Shown here piece by piece: positions 1 to 9,356 of a stretch of 64,000 nt of DNA. A program made the translations under genes and the position numbers. The DNA comes from Roseibium hamelinense (lineage in GTDB: Bacteria; Pseudomonadota; Alphaproteobacteria; Rhizobiales; Stappiaceae). The stretch's first letter is position 1. Each line of letters begins with the position of its first letter. The stretch lies in NCBI RefSeq assembly GCF_007830545.1, contig NZ_VLLF01000001.1:124001-188000 (forward strand). The letters run 5' to 3'. The notes under the pieces were generated by a model that saw nothing but the letters and a program-made list of their open reading frames with translations, did no database searches and was not told where the DNA came from.

Positions 1-1791
1 GACAACGTCCTGCGCCTCATCCATTTCCACCATCAGGCGGATTGGTTCACCATGCCCGCGTCCACCGGGCAATTTGTCGGCGCCCAGAGTGAAGAATTTG
101 CCACCGGTCGAGAAAATCAGAATTTTGTCTGTGGTTTCTGCATGGAACGACAGTTTGAGGGCATCGCCTTGTTTGAAGGACAGCGTGCTCAGGTCGCTCT
201 GATGGCCCTTCAACGCCCGGATCCAGCCTTTTTCCGAGACAATCACGGTGATCGGCTCTTTTTCAATCATCGCTTGCTGGATATCGCCAAAGTCATGGTC
301 CGGTGCTTCCACCAGACCGGACCGGCGCTGGCCCAATTCTGTCTCTGGCCCGTAAACCTTGGCGATGTCGGCAATTTCCTTGCTGATCTTCGTCCACTGG
401 CGTGCGTCGGACCCCAGAAGCTTTTCAAGCTGGTCTTTTTCTTCCGTTAGCTTGTCATGTTCCTTGCGGATCTCGAGTTCTTCAAGCTTGCGCAAGGACC
501 GCAGGCGCATGTTTAAAATGGCTTCGGCCTGAACGTCGGTCAGTTCAAAAGCCTTGATCAGCTCGGCCTTGGCGTCGTCTTCCTCGCGAATGATGCGAAT
601 GACTTCATCAAGGTTGAGATAAGCAATCAGATAGCCCTCAAGAACCTCAAGCCGGTGGTTGATCTGGCCAAGCCGGTGTTCCGAGCGCCGGATCAAGACG
701 TCCTTCCGGTGGTCCAGCCATTCGCGCAGGACCTGCTTCAGCCCCATCACCATCGGCACCTTGCCGCCGGACAGCACGTTCATGTTCAAGGAAAACCGGT
801 TTTCCAGATCAGTCAGCTTGAACAGCGATTCCATCAACAGCGTTGCGTCGACATTGCGCGAGCGCGGAACCAAAACGACGCGGATATCTTCGGCCGATTC
901 ATCGCGAACATCTTCAAGAAGGGGCAGCTTGCGCGCGGTCAAAAGCTCCGCGATCTTTTCTATCAGGCGTGACTTTTGAACCTGATAGGGGATTTCCGTC
1001 ACCACGATCGCCCATTGACCGCGGCCAAGATCCTCAACCTCCCACCGCGCTCGCACGCGGAAACTGCCGCGGCCGGTCAGGTAGGCTTCCCGCGTAGCAG
1101 CTGCATCTGAAACCAGAAGGCCGCCAGTGGGAAAATCGGGCCCCTTGACGAATTGCAACAACTCCTCGGCCTCACACGACGGGTTCTTGATGAGATGCTG
1201 CGACGCCTCGCATAGCTCATGCACGTTATGCGGCGGAATGGACGTTGCCATGCCGACGGCAATGCCGGATGAACCGTTGGCCAAAAGGTTCGGGAACCCG
1301 CCGGGAAGAACGATCGGTTCCTTATCTTCCCCGTCATAGGTCTCCCGGAAGTCGACCGCGTTTTCGTCAAGACCGTCGAGCAGCCTCTTGGCTGTGTCGG
1401 TCATCCGGGCTTCGGTGTACCGCATGGCCGCGGCATTATCGCCGTCCACGTTGCCGAAGTTGCCCTGACCGTCAATTAGGGGGTAACGCTGTGCAAAATC
1501 CTGGGCCAGCCGGACGAGGGCGTCATAAACAGCCTGGTCACCATGCGGGTGGTATTTACCGATGACATCACCGACGACGCGGGCGCATTTTTTGAAGCCA
1601 AAACCGGGATCCAGTTTCAGCAGCCGCATGGCATAGAGCAGGCGCCTGTGAACCGGTTTCAGGCCATCGCGCAAATCAGGCAGGGCGCGGTGCATGATTG
1701 TTGAAAGCGCATAGGCGAGATAGCGCTCTTCAAGCGCTGCCCGCAGCTCAATCCCTTCGACGCCTTCCGGCGGTGTCACTTCTTTTCCCAT
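1..1791 (-). CDS. parC: DNA topoisomerase IV subunit A (3' part outside window)
   Basis: This is the A subunit of the type IIA topoisomerase that decatenates daughter chromosomes. The first 597 codons are present and the frame is open to base 1. The N-terminus begins [10 protein letters not shown] and runs into the breakage-reunion domain, with GKYHPHGD near residue 77 and [12 protein letters not shown] containing the active-site tyrosine near residue 122. The later part enters the first C-terminal beta-propeller blade. The ATG at 1791 matches the MGK start usual in rhizobial ParC. Lack of a typical GyrA leader argues for ParC over GyrA. The residue at the position of E. coli Ser80 is Gln ([10 protein letters not shown]). 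The gene is transcribed leftward, divergent from the GGDEF-EAL gene. Confidence 0.93.
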   Translation of the reverse strand, partial: MGKEVTPPEGVEGIELRAALEERYLAYALSTIMHRALPDLRDGLKPVHRRLLYAMRLLKLDPGFGFKKCARVVGDVIGKYHPHGDQAVYDALVRLAQDFAQRYPLIDGQGNFGNVDGDNAAAMRYTEARMTDTAKRLLDGLDENAVDFRETYDGEDKEPIVLPGGFPNLLANGSSGIAVGMATSIPPHNVHELCEASQHLIKNPSCEAEELLQFVKGPDFPTGGLLVSDAAATREAYLTGRGSFRVRARWEVEDLGRGQWAIVVTEIPYQVQKSRLIEKIAELLTARKLPLLEDVRDESAEDIRVVLVPRSRNVDATLLMESLFKLTDLENRFSLNMNVLSGGKVPMVMGLKQVLREWLDHRKDVLIRRSEHRLGQINHRLEVLEGYLIAYLNLDEVIRIIREEDDAKAELIKAFELTDVQAEAILNMRLRSLRKLEELEIRKEHDKLTEEKDQLEKLLGSDARQWTKISKEIADIAKVYGPETELGQRRSGLVEAPDHDFGDIQQAMIEKEPITVIVSEKGWIRALKGHQSDLSTLSFKQGDALKLSFHAETTDKILIFSTGGKFFTLGADKLPGGRGHGEPIRLMVEMDEAQDVV

Positions 1792-2177
1792 CCCGGCAGA
1801 ACTACCGTTTTGCGCGGTTTTTCTCAATCTTCCCGAACGTGCTGCGGCGGTTATCCCACCGCTTTCAACTGTTTTTTGCTCGCCATCCCCGAGGCGGCCC
1901 GCGGGTCAGCCACACGCAGTCTTTGGTGTCTACTGTCAAAGGCTGATTGCCAAAGCGTTAGGTGGTCTCAATGCCGCCAGCGTTTTCTAAGGCAATGAGA
2001 GTTTGATAGTTTTCGTTTAGCCGTTTAACAGTCTGATTTTAAATATTTACGGTATTTTTCAACTCGAATTAAGAGCTTTTCAAATTTTTATATGTATCTT
2101 TCAGGCGAAAACGTGAAGGCCATCGGCTAAATACACGGGTTCTGCTGAAAAGCTGCAGAAATTGGGGCGCAATTGAC
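1792..2177. other. Divergent intergenic region, no gene seen
   Basis: These 386 bases separate parC and the GGDEF-EAL gene. The right half (about 2030-2110) is clearly AT-rich compared with its surroundings and probably holds promoters for both genes. I could not pick a convincing -35/-10 pair, tRNA or hairpin with a T-run. Short open frames here lack ribosome binding sites and resemblance to known families. Confidence 0.5.
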
Positions 2178-4178
2178 GTGCACGGACTTTATCGGACCCT
2201 TTCCGGGTTTTTCATGGTTCCTTCCGGTAATCCAGAACTGACGCTCGCGCAGTTTCGGGCATTGCACCGGCAGATTCCGCTTGTTTATTTTGTATGCCTG
2301 TTTGGCGGCTGGACGGTTGTTGCCAACATGTGGGGGCAGGCCCCACTGGCACTTGTGCTCTACTACCCCGTAGCTGTGACGGCCTTTGCGATTTACCGCT
2401 TGTCGATCTGGTCCACCGGGTTCGCCAGCGCTGAAGATCCGACCCACGCGCTGAGGCGTTTGCGCAGTGCGAACCGGATGGCTGTGCTGAACCCGGTGCT
2501 TTACGGTGCCTGGGCCATGGCCTTGTTCCCCTACGGTGATCCGTTTGCTCAAGGGCAGATCGTTTTTACGGTTGGCATTTGTAACGTCGCCTGCACGTTT
2601 TGCATGCTGCACTTGCGATCGGCGACGATCATGAACGCGTTGGTGGTCAATCCAGTTTATTTTTCGTATTTCGCCTGGGCTGGCGATGGTGTTTTCATTT
2701 ACTTTGCCCTGTGCGGAATTGTGGTGTCCCTGGTCGCTGTCGCGATCTCAAACTTTCACTACAAGGATTTTGTGCGTCTGGTTTTGGCAGGCCAGAAACT
2801 GCATGATCAGCAGGCAGAGCTTGAAAAAAAGAATACCGAGCTGCAGCGGCTGAATTCCGAGAATGACTGGCTGGCCAAGCATGACCCCCTGACCGGGCTG
2901 CCGAACCGGCGGCTTTATTTCGCCGAGCTCTCCGATCGGTATGAAAAAGCCCGCCGTGAGGCAAGGCCGATCGCCGTTTGCGTGTTTGATCTCGGTGGTT
3001 TCAAGCCGATCAATGACATTTACGGCCATGAGGTTGGTGACAGCCTTTTGGTTGAAATCGCCAACCGGCTGAGACACTCGGTACCGGGCGTTGGCATCGC
3101 AGCGCGGCTGGGCGGCGATGAGTTTGCGGTGGTGATCGACACAGCCTCGTCGCCCGCAGACGCCGAACAAAGAGGCCGGCGGGTACTGAACGTATTTGAA
3201 ACCGGTTTCAAGCTTCCGGAAGGAACGGTGCGGATTTCCGGCTATGTAGGAGTTGCCGTGTGGCCACAGACCAGCACCACGTCAACGGAACTGCATGAGC
3301 AGGCGCTTTACGCGCTCCAGACCGCCAAGCGCGATCCGTCATGCCCGTTTGCCGTATTCGGCAACGCACAGGCGGATGAAATGCGCCAGACTGTGCTCCT
3401 CGAACGCGCGCTCTTGGCGCCTGATCTCACCGATGAAATCTACTGCGCGTTCCAGCCCCAAATGAACATCCGCACCAACACGGTGACCGGTCTGGAGTGT
3501 TTGGCACGCTGGAACAGTCCGGATCTCGGGCAGGTGCCGCCAGGACTTTTCATTCCGGTTGCAGAGCGTGCCGGCTTGATCAACCGGTTGACCCTGCTTC
3601 TGTTGGAAAAGGCGCTCAAAGAGGTTCACAGATGGCCGTCGGACCTGCATTTGTCGTTCAACTTGTCGCCGTCGAACCTATCCTCCAAGGGCTTCATCTA
3701 TCAGATGCTCGAACTTGTTAAGAAGCATGGGTTTCCCGCCTCACGGCTGGAAGTGGAAATCACCGAAACCGCAGTGATGTGGGACTTCGAGCAGGCGAAA
3801 GCGGCAATTGAAGTGTTGAAGGAAGTCGGGATTGGCATTGCGCTAGACGACTTCGGCACCGGCTATTCAAGCCTGAAACACATCCATTTGCTGCCACTGG
3901 ACAAAATCAAGGTCGACCGCAGTTTTGTGCGCAATATCCGTCCCAACTCAACCAGCTATGGCATTGTCAAATCGCTGCTGAACCTCAGCCGCGACATGGG
4001 CATAAGCTGTGTGGTCGAAGGCGTTGAAACCGCAGAGGAATTGCTCGTGCTCCAAAACCTCGGAGCAGAGTACATACAAGGCTATTTCTTTTCCAAGCCA
4101 ATCAAGGCCGAAGAGGTCGGGAGCTATGTTGCGGACTATCGCCCGGTGTTGAAGGGGGACGTGGTCAAGGCCTCCTAA
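2178..4178 (+). CDS. Membrane-bound GGDEF-EAL protein (c-di-GMP turnover)
   Basis: A 666-residue bifunctional-type c-di-GMP protein. Residues about 28-200 hold five or six hydrophobic segments with no recognisable ligand domain. A charged linker helix (about 205-230) follows, then GGDEF (LTGLPNRR near 236, intact GGDEF near 312) and EAL (from about 405). The EAL signature reads ECLARW instead of EALLRW, so the metal-binding Glu is kept and the neighbouring Ala is Cys. DDFGTGYSSL (near 556), KVDRSF, EGVET and QGYFFSKP are all present. Both cyclase and phosphodiesterase activities are therefore possible; which dominates cannot be read from sequence. The start is a GTG at 2178; an ATG at 2214 is an alternative. 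It stands alone, convergent with recO. Confidence 0.9.
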   Translation: MHGLYRTLSGFFMVPSGNPELTLAQFRALHRQIPLVYFVCLFGGWTVVANMWGQAPLALVLYYPVAVTAFAIYRLSIWSTGFASAEDPTHALRRLRSANRMAVLNPVLYGAWAMALFPYGDPFAQGQIVFTVGICNVACTFCMLHLRSATIMNALVVNPVYFSYFAWAGDGVFIYFALCGIVVSLVAVAISNFHYKDFVRLVLAGQKLHDQQAELEKKNTELQRLNSENDWLAKHDPLTGLPNRRLYFAELSDRYEKARREARPIAVCVFDLGGFKPINDIYGHEVGDSLLVEIANRLRHSVPGVGIAARLGGDEFAVVIDTASSPADAEQRGRRVLNVFETGFKLPEGTVRISGYVGVAVWPQTSTTSTELHEQALYALQTAKRDPSCPFAVFGNAQADEMRQTVLLERALLAPDLTDEIYCAFQPQMNIRTNTVTGLECLARWNSPDLGQVPPGLFIPVAERAGLINRLTLLLLEKALKEVHRWPSDLHLSFNLSPSNLSSKGFIYQMLELVKKHGFPASRLEVEITETAVMWDFEQAKAAIEVLKEVGIGIALDDFGTGYSSLKHIHLLPLDKIKVDRSFVRNIRPNSTSYGIVKSLLNLSRDMGISCVVEGVETAEELLVLQNLGAEYIQGYFFSKPIKAEEVGSYVADYRPVLKGDVVKAS

Positions 4179-4217
4179 GGTCTGGACAGCGGTTTCCAAA
4201 CAACGCACCTGTGGTGT

Positions 4218-4979
4218 TCAAAGAAACTCCCACGGCCTGTGCTTGCGGAAATGCGCCTCCAGGCTGGATTGCAATTGCGTCCGCAACCCACCGGCAGACC
4301 GGCTGTCATTTGCTGACAGGTTGCGTTCCAGAAAGAAACCAGTCAGCGTGAGCCCATCGCGAATGTCGTGAAACGGGATCTCACTGCCTGGCTGGCGTTG
4401 GCCGTCGGCGAGAAAGGGCGGTAGGGGCAAGAGCTTGTCGTGATACGGGCGCCCGGCTTCCCGGCTAACGGCGCGTGCCGATTTTGGCGACACATAGGCC
4501 AGATCATCCATGCGGCCCGTGGCGGCGCAAGCTGAAAGGTCCAGGCCGAAACCGAGTTCTTCCAACAGCGCCAGTTCAAAACGGACGATCAGTGGCCCTG
4601 CGATCTCGGCATCGCCGAGGTGGTCGAGCACCACCTGTAGCGCTTCGTAGAGACGCTGATGGGCATCGCGTTCTGGAAGACTGCGCAGCAGTTCGGCGAG
4701 ATGCTGCACACCGTGGAGAGCCAGCGAGGAGGCCATCAATTCCGCGGCCCGGGAACGGACCGGATCAATCGTAAAAGCGCCCAAATGCTGTGACAGGCGC
4801 GCTTTCCAGGTCAACTGCAGCTCATTGCCCGGTTGCAGGGCAGGGCGGTGGCGCTTTGAGCGGCCTCCGCGCACGAGCCCGAGATGCCGGCCCCGGTCGG
4901 GGGTCATGACTTCCAGGATGACATCTGTTTCGCTGTGCTTGCGGGTGCCAAGAACGATCCCGCGGCTTGTCCACTCCAC
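4218..4979 (-). CDS. recO: DNA repair protein RecO
   Basis: RecO mediates RecA loading and strand annealing in the RecFOR recombinational repair pathway. The protein has 253 residues, normal for the family. The N-terminal OB-fold begins MEWTSRGIVLGTRKHSETDVI and is followed by the helical C-terminal domain containing GFGLDLSACAATGRMDDLAYVSPKSAR. The cysteine set that forms a zinc site in some RecO proteins is reduced here, as is usual in alphaproteobacteria. It lies 21 bases downstream of era, an order (rnc-era-recO) conserved across this class, so co-transcription is likely. Confidence 0.92.
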   Translation of the reverse strand: MEWTSRGIVLGTRKHSETDVILEVMTPDRGRHLGLVRGGRSKRHRPALQPGNELQLTWKARLSQHLGAFTIDPVRSRAAELMASSLALHGVQHLAELLRSLPERDAHQRLYEALQVVLDHLGDAEIAGPLIVRFELALLEELGFGLDLSACAATGRMDDLAYVSPKSARAVSREAGRPYHDKLLPLPPFLADGQRQPGSEIPFHDIRDGLTLTGFFLERNLSANDSRSAGGLRTQLQSSLEAHFRKHRPWEFL

Positions 4980-5000
4980 CGTGCCTGGGACCCTCTCCGG

Positions 5001-5990
5001 TTAGCTTGGGAACTCAAGGCCCATTTCGCGGTAGCGTTCCGGGTCGTCGGCCCAGTTTTCCCTGACTTTGACGAACAGGAAGAGGTGCACCGGGGCTTCG
5101 ATGATGTCCGAAAGCTCTTCGCGGGCGGCCTGCGAGATCGCTTTGATTGTCTGGCCGCGCTTGCCCAGGACGATGCTTTTCTGGCTGTCCCGCTCCACAT
5201 AGATGGTCTGCTCGATCCGCGCAGAGCCGTCCTTGCGGCTTTCCCAGCGTTCGGTCTCGACCGTCGAGATATACGGGAGTTCCTGGTGCAGGCGTTCGAA
5301 CAGTTTTTCACGCGTGATTTCCGCGGCCAGCACCCGAAGCGGCAAGTCGGACGGCTGATCTTCGGGAAACAACCACGGACCTTCCGGCACGGATCTGGCG
5401 AAATAGTCGAGTGTGTTCTCGGCCCCGTCGCCGTTGAGCGCCGATAGCATGAATGTTTCGTCGAACGCCAAAAGCGCATTGGCCTTTTGCGCCAAGTCGA
5501 GAAGCTTCTCACGTTTGACCAGGTCAATTTTGTTGAGAATCAAAACGCGGGGCGTCGTGAGCTTTGACAGCCGTTCGGCGATCGCCTCGACTTCTTCGTC
5601 AATGCCTTTGCGGGCGTCGATCAAAAGGGCGATCAGATCCGCATCGCGTGCGCCGCCCCAGGCCGTGTCGACCATGGCCCGGTCAAGACGTCGTTTCGGC
5701 TTGAAAATACCCGGTGTATCGACGAATACGATCTGCGACTTGCCGTGCATGGAAATGCCGCGGATGATCGCACGGGTGGTCTGAACCTTGTGGGTCACGA
5801 TCGACACCTTCGTGCCGACCAGCTGATTGATCAAGGTGGACTTGCCGGCATTCGGAGCCCCTATAAGGGCCACAAAACCGGCGCGGCCATCCGCAGGGGG
5901 CGCGTCCAATGGATCGGGCAGGGGGATGTCGAACCGGGCCGGCCGCAGTTCTTCGGCGTTGTCGTCGAAATTGTCGTCTTGTGAGGACAA
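5001..5990 (-). CDS. era: GTPase Era
   Basis: Era is the ribosome-associated GTPase that binds the 3' end of 16S rRNA during 30S maturation. The G motifs are all visible: GAPNAGKST (near residue 43), TTRAIIRG, DTPG, NKID and SALNGDG, followed by a C-terminal KH domain with VLGKRGQTIKAIS. The open frame extends upstream to 6263, but that part overlaps rnc in another frame and does not resemble Era. I chose the TTG at 5990 (329 residues), just after the rnc stop. Another TTG at 6014 would overlap the rnc stop and also suits translational coupling. Start confidence is moderate; the identification is firm. Confidence 0.85.
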   Translation of the reverse strand: MSSQDDNFDDNAEELRPARFDIPLPDPLDAPPADGRAGFVALIGAPNAGKSTLINQLVGTKVSIVTHKVQTTRAIIRGISMHGKSQIVFVDTPGIFKPKRRLDRAMVDTAWGGARDADLIALLIDARKGIDEEVEAIAERLSKLTTPRVLILNKIDLVKREKLLDLAQKANALLAFDETFMLSALNGDGAENTLDYFARSVPEGPWLFPEDQPSDLPLRVLAAEITREKLFERLHQELPYISTVETERWESRKDGSARIEQTIYVERDSQKSIVLGKRGQTIKAISQAAREELSDIIEAPVHLFLFVKVRENWADDPERYREMGLEFPS

Positions 5991-6001
5991 ATCAGGTCTT
6001 T

Positions 6002-6709
6002 CTATTCTTTCCAAACGCCTTCCCGGCGCAAAACTGCTTCGGCCGCGTCCTGCTCCGCCATGCGTTTCGAGCCGCCGCGTCCTTGCCCTTGTTTCATCCC
6101 CTTTACGGTGACGCCAACGACGAAACGCGGAGCATGATCCGGGCCATCCCGCGACAACACATCGTAATGCGGGGTCGGCAAACCACGGGATTGCGCCCAC
6201 TCTTGAAGCGTTGTCTTGGCATCGCGCAGAGGACCGCTGAACGATAGCATACGCGGGCTCCAAAGGCGCTCTACAAATGCCTTTGCCGCTTCAAAGCCGC
6301 CATCCAGATAAATGGCTGCAATCACCGCTTCGCACATGTCAGCCAAAAGCGCGACTTTTTTCCGGCCCCCGGTCTGGGCTTCTGCCTGGCCAATTTGCAT
6401 GGCGTCACCGATCTGGATTTCCTCGGCAATTTCAGCGCAGGTTTCGCGGCGGACCATCTGATTGAAGCGGCGGGCAAGCTCGCCCTCATCGGCCTTGGGA
6501 AACTGGGCGTGCAGCATGCTTGCGACCACCAGACCAAGCACCCGGTCGCCCAAAAACTCGAGCCGTTGATAGCTGCCCTGTACGGATTCAGAAGGCGCAA
6601 GAGCACTCGCGTGGGTGAGTGCGCGATGCAGCAGATTGGGATCCTTGAACTCATGCCCGACGTTGGCGAGCAGAGTCCGGAAGGCCTTTCCGTTTCTTTC
6701 ACGGGTCAT
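6002..6709 (-). CDS. rnc: Ribonuclease III
   Basis: RNase III cuts double-stranded RNA, including rRNA precursors. The 235-residue protein has the catalytic signature LEFLGDRVLGLVV near residue 50, the downstream acidic cluster in ALLADMCEAVIAAIYLDGG, and a C-terminal double-stranded RNA-binding domain beginning KTTLQEWAQSRGLPTPHY and ending in the basic stretch GGSKRMAEQDAA. It sits between lepB (18 bases upstream) and era, the usual lepB-rnc-era arrangement. Confidence 0.95.
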   Translation of the reverse strand: MTRERNGKAFRTLLANVGHEFKDPNLLHRALTHASALAPSESVQGSYQRLEFLGDRVLGLVVASMLHAQFPKADEGELARRFNQMVRRETCAEIAEEIQIGDAMQIGQAEAQTGGRKKVALLADMCEAVIAAIYLDGGFEAAKAFVERLWSPRMLSFSGPLRDAKTTLQEWAQSRGLPTPHYDVLSRDGPDHAPRFVVGVTVKGMKQGQGRGGSKRMAEQDAAEAVLRREGVWKE

Positions 6710-6727
6710 GCCGTGATCCTTAAAGGT

Positions 6728-7480
6728 CTAAAGGGTCTTGCCGAGCCGGTCCCAGCGGACGCTCCAGGGCCACTTCCAAATCTGCCAGGCCGGATCGCCA
6801 TCCTTGACCGAGAAGAACAGGATTTCGGCCCGGCCGATGAAGTTGTCGAACGGAACATAGCCAACCGAGGAAAGGACGCGGCTGTCAATGGAATTGTCCC
6901 TGTTGTCGCCCATCATGAAATAGTGGCCTTCCGGCACTTCATAAACGCGGGTGTTATCCCAGGTGCTGTTCGGATTGATGTCGAGCGTGTCGTAGCTCAC
7001 GCCGTTGGGCAGGGTTTCACGGTACCGCGGGACCCGGTGCACTCCACCAAATGGCGTCGGCTCGATATAATCGTCGATTTGTTCGCGTTTGACCGGCTCG
7101 TCATTGATGTAGACGACGCCTTCGCGCACCTGGATCTTGTCGCCGGGCAGGCCGATGACCCGTTTGATGTAGTCGGTGGAATTGTCCCGTGGCAGCTTGA
7201 AAACCGCAATGTCCCCGCGTTCGGGCTCCGCCGACCAAATACGGCCGGAAAACGGTGCGAGACCGAACGGGAACGAGTAGCGCGAATATCCGTAGCTGTA
7301 TTTCGACACGAACAAATAGTCGCCAATCAGCAGCGTGTCCTTCATCGAGCCTGACGGAATGTTGAACGGCTGGAACAGGAAGGTGCGGACAACCAACGCA
7401 AGCAGCAGGGCTTGGACGATGATCTTCACGGTTTCAAGGACGCCGCCGTCCTTGGACTTCTTGCTGTCACTCACGCTCAT
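6728..7480 (-). CDS. lepB: Signal peptidase I
   Basis: The leader peptidase removes Sec and Tat signal peptides at the periplasmic membrane face. One N-terminal membrane segment (about residues 14-34) is followed by the catalytic serine in IPSGSMKDTL (Ser45) and the general-base lysine in DYIKRVIGLPGD (Lys106). The conserved box E region GHYFMMGDNRDNSIDSR is also present. I chose the ATG at 7480 (250 residues) because AAGGA lies six bases upstream. The longer open frame to 7615 adds an Arg/Gly-rich stretch without family similarity. Confidence 0.93.
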   Translation of the reverse strand: MSVSDSKKSKDGGVLETVKIIVQALLLALVVRTFLFQPFNIPSGSMKDTLLIGDYLFVSKYSYGYSRYSFPFGLAPFSGRIWSAEPERGDIAVFKLPRDNSTDYIKRVIGLPGDKIQVREGVVYINDEPVKREQIDDYIEPTPFGGVHRVPRYRETLPNGVSYDTLDINPNSTWDNTRVYEVPEGHYFMMGDNRDNSIDSRVLSSVGYVPFDNFIGRAEILFFSVKDGDPAWQIWKWPWSVRWDRLGKTL

Positions 7481-7628
7481 ATTGTCCTTCAACATGTTTT
7501 CGGCAGACGGTTCGGAACCGGGCTGTGCCTTCCCCTGATTCCCGCCGCGCTGCAGCCCCCGCTGCGCCCCCTCTTTATCCCCTCGTTTCCGCACTGGCAA
7601 CGTGCGCCAGCGCATTCAACACAGTTGC

Positions 7629-8054
7629 TCAATCAACTTGCGGTGGCTCGGGCCAATCGGAAGGCCACGCGGTGATAACGACGAATGCCTGTGCCAGGGG
7701 ATAGTCGTCGGTAATTGTGAGATCGAGGCGAGCCGTAAAGCCATTTGGCGTCATGGAGATGAGGCGGTCTGCGGCACCGCCCGTCAGAGCGACAGTCGGT
7801 TTTCCGCTTGGCAGATTGACTACGCCCATTTCACGCCAAGCCACGCCCATACGCAGCCCGGTTCCAAGCGCTTTTGAACAGGCTTCCTTGGCCGCAAACC
7901 GTTTCGCATAGGATGCTGCCCGCTCGGCCCGGCGATCCGATTTTTGCCGCTCGATTTCCGTGAAAACCCGGTTGGTAAAACGGTCACCGAAGCGGGCGAG
8001 CGTTTTTTCGATGCGCCGGATGTCGCACAGGTCGCTGCCGATTCCAAGGATCAT
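7629..8054 (-). CDS. acpS: Holo-[acyl-carrier-protein] synthase
   Basis: AcpS transfers the phosphopantetheine arm from CoA to acyl carrier protein. The 141-residue protein starts [16 protein letters not shown], with the magnesium-binding Asp8, and carries [15 protein letters not shown] with the second metal ligand Glu near residue 58. It lies upstream of lepB, separated by about 148 bases in which I see no gene. The neighbouring pdxJ often found next to acpS in related genomes is absent here. Confidence 0.94.
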   Translation of the reverse strand: MILGIGSDLCDIRRIEKTLARFGDRFTNRVFTEIERQKSDRRAERAASYAKRFAAKEACSKALGTGLRMGVAWREMGVVNLPSGKPTVALTGGAADRLISMTPNGFTARLDLTITDDYPLAQAFVVITAWPSDWPEPPQVD

Positions 8055-8114
8055 TGGGGGGGTCCGTCTTGTAGGGCTGCCGTCAAGTCCGGTGTAGCTT
8101 GTGAGGCGATGGTG

Positions 8115-8714
8115 TCAATCGCCGTCTTGGTCTTTGGTTTTTGCAGTTCTGAACAGCAACGGCCCGCGTTTGGCGGCAATGGTCTGCTTCCGGCGCCTCT
8201 GATACACCTCCACCGATTTGTAGACCGCCACATAGGAAACCGTTCCAACGATCAAACCGAGCGGGATCGCGCCAACCACCATCGGCTTGAGCATCGGCAG
8301 CAATGTATCGAGCGAGTTTTGCAGAAGTCGCTCCTGGAACTGCGCGTGAACCTCTTGGGCGTTCGCATCTGAGGTCTTTCCGCTCAGGATCATCTGCCCG
8401 ATCTTGAATGTCGATGCCCAAATAAACGGAAATGTCAGCGGGTTTCCGACGGATGTTCCTAGTGCCGCCGCAATCATGTTGCCGCGCAGAAGATAGGCAA
8501 GCGCGAACGAAATCAGAAAGTGAAAACCGATCAGGGGGGTAAACGAGGCAAAGGCACCGGAGGCAAAGCCCAATGCAATGGCATGGGGTGTCGCGGACAG
8601 GCGCAGCACACGTTTGCTAAAATACCGCGTTGAACGGACCCAGCTGTGCCGCGGCCAAACCGCAACGCGGATCCGTTCAAGTCGTGTTGGTTTGTCTCGG
8701 CGGCGAAACAGCAT
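8115..8714 (-). CDS. DUF2062 domain membrane protein
   Basis: A 199-residue membrane protein of the DUF2062 family, whose biochemical function is unknown. The basic N-terminus (MLFRRRDKPTRLERIR) is followed by the family signature region SATPHAIALGFASGAFASF and three or four hydrophobic segments between residues about 50 and 160, including a glycine-rich GNPLTFPFIW turn. The C-terminus is basic and soluble. It sits between pyrE and acpS in the housekeeping run. Confidence 0.85.
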   Translation of the reverse strand: MLFRRRDKPTRLERIRVAVWPRHSWVRSTRYFSKRVLRLSATPHAIALGFASGAFASFTPLIGFHFLISFALAYLLRGNMIAAALGTSVGNPLTFPFIWASTFKIGQMILSGKTSDANAQEVHAQFQERLLQNSLDTLLPMLKPMVVGAIPLGLIVGTVSYVAVYKSVEVYQRRRKQTIAAKRGPLLFRTAKTKDQDGD

Positions 8715-8750
8715 GGCGTGCTGATGGTCCTTGAAAGAGGCCGGTTAAAG

Positions 8751-9332
8751 CTAGGAAAGCCCGCGGCTGCCGGGTTTTGCAGCTGGAATTGCAGCCAATT
8801 CCGGTGGAAGACTGTCGGCCGGGTAGGATGGTACCTTGTAGTCGGTCAGAGCGATCAGCGGCACACCGGTGTCGGCCTCTCCAGCGGACCGGTCGATCAG
8901 GCAGGAAACGGCCAGAACCTCGGCGCCAAGGGACTTCAGCGCGTCAACGGTCTCGCGGCTCGACAGGCCTGTGGTGACGATGTCTTCGACCACAACAACC
9001 CGGGCCCCTTTCGGCAAATCAAATCTGCGCAGCCGGAACTCTCCGTCTTCGCGCTCGACCCACATGGCCGGAACGTTCAGGTGGCGCGCGGTCTCGTAGC
9101 CCGGAATCAGCCCGCCAAGGGCCGGAGAGATGACGTAGTCGATTTCGCCAAGACCGGCTGCCCGGATCTTGTCGGCCAGTGCCTTGCACAGTGTTTCTGT
9201 CTTGTCGGGATGCATGAAGACGCGCGCCTTTTGCAGGAACACAGGGCTCCTGAGGCCAGATGACAGAATGAAGTGCCCTTCAAGTATTGCGCCTGCCTCC
9301 CGAAACAGGTCCAGCACTTCGTCGCGTGTCAT
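8751..9332 (-). CDS. pyrE: Orotate phosphoribosyltransferase
   Basis: PyrE converts orotate and PRPP to orotidine monophosphate in pyrimidine synthesis. The PRPP-binding motif [14 protein letters not shown] is visible near residue 115, and the N-terminal [17 protein letters not shown] segment is typical. I chose the ATG at 9332 (193 residues), nine bases after AAGGA. A TTG two codons upstream (9338) would be only three bases from it. The gene is 24 bases downstream of rsh. Confidence 0.93.
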   Translation of the reverse strand: MTRDEVLDLFREAGAILEGHFILSSGLRSPVFLQKARVFMHPDKTETLCKALADKIRAAGLGEIDYVISPALGGLIPGYETARHLNVPAMWVEREDGEFRLRRFDLPKGARVVVVEDIVTTGLSSRETVDALKSLGAEVLAVSCLIDRSAGEADTGVPLIALTDYKVPSYPADSLPPELAAIPAAKPGSRGLS

Positions 9333-9356
9333 ATGCAAGTATCCTTGTAAACGGTG

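Noticed and set aside
5991..6263. Upstream extension of era to a 420-residue protein
   Set aside because: The added residues overlap rnc in another frame and do not resemble an Era N-terminus.
7481..7615. N-terminal extension of lepB
   Set aside because: The internal ATG at 7480 has a good AAGGA site, and the extension is Arg/Gly-rich without similarity to signal peptidases.
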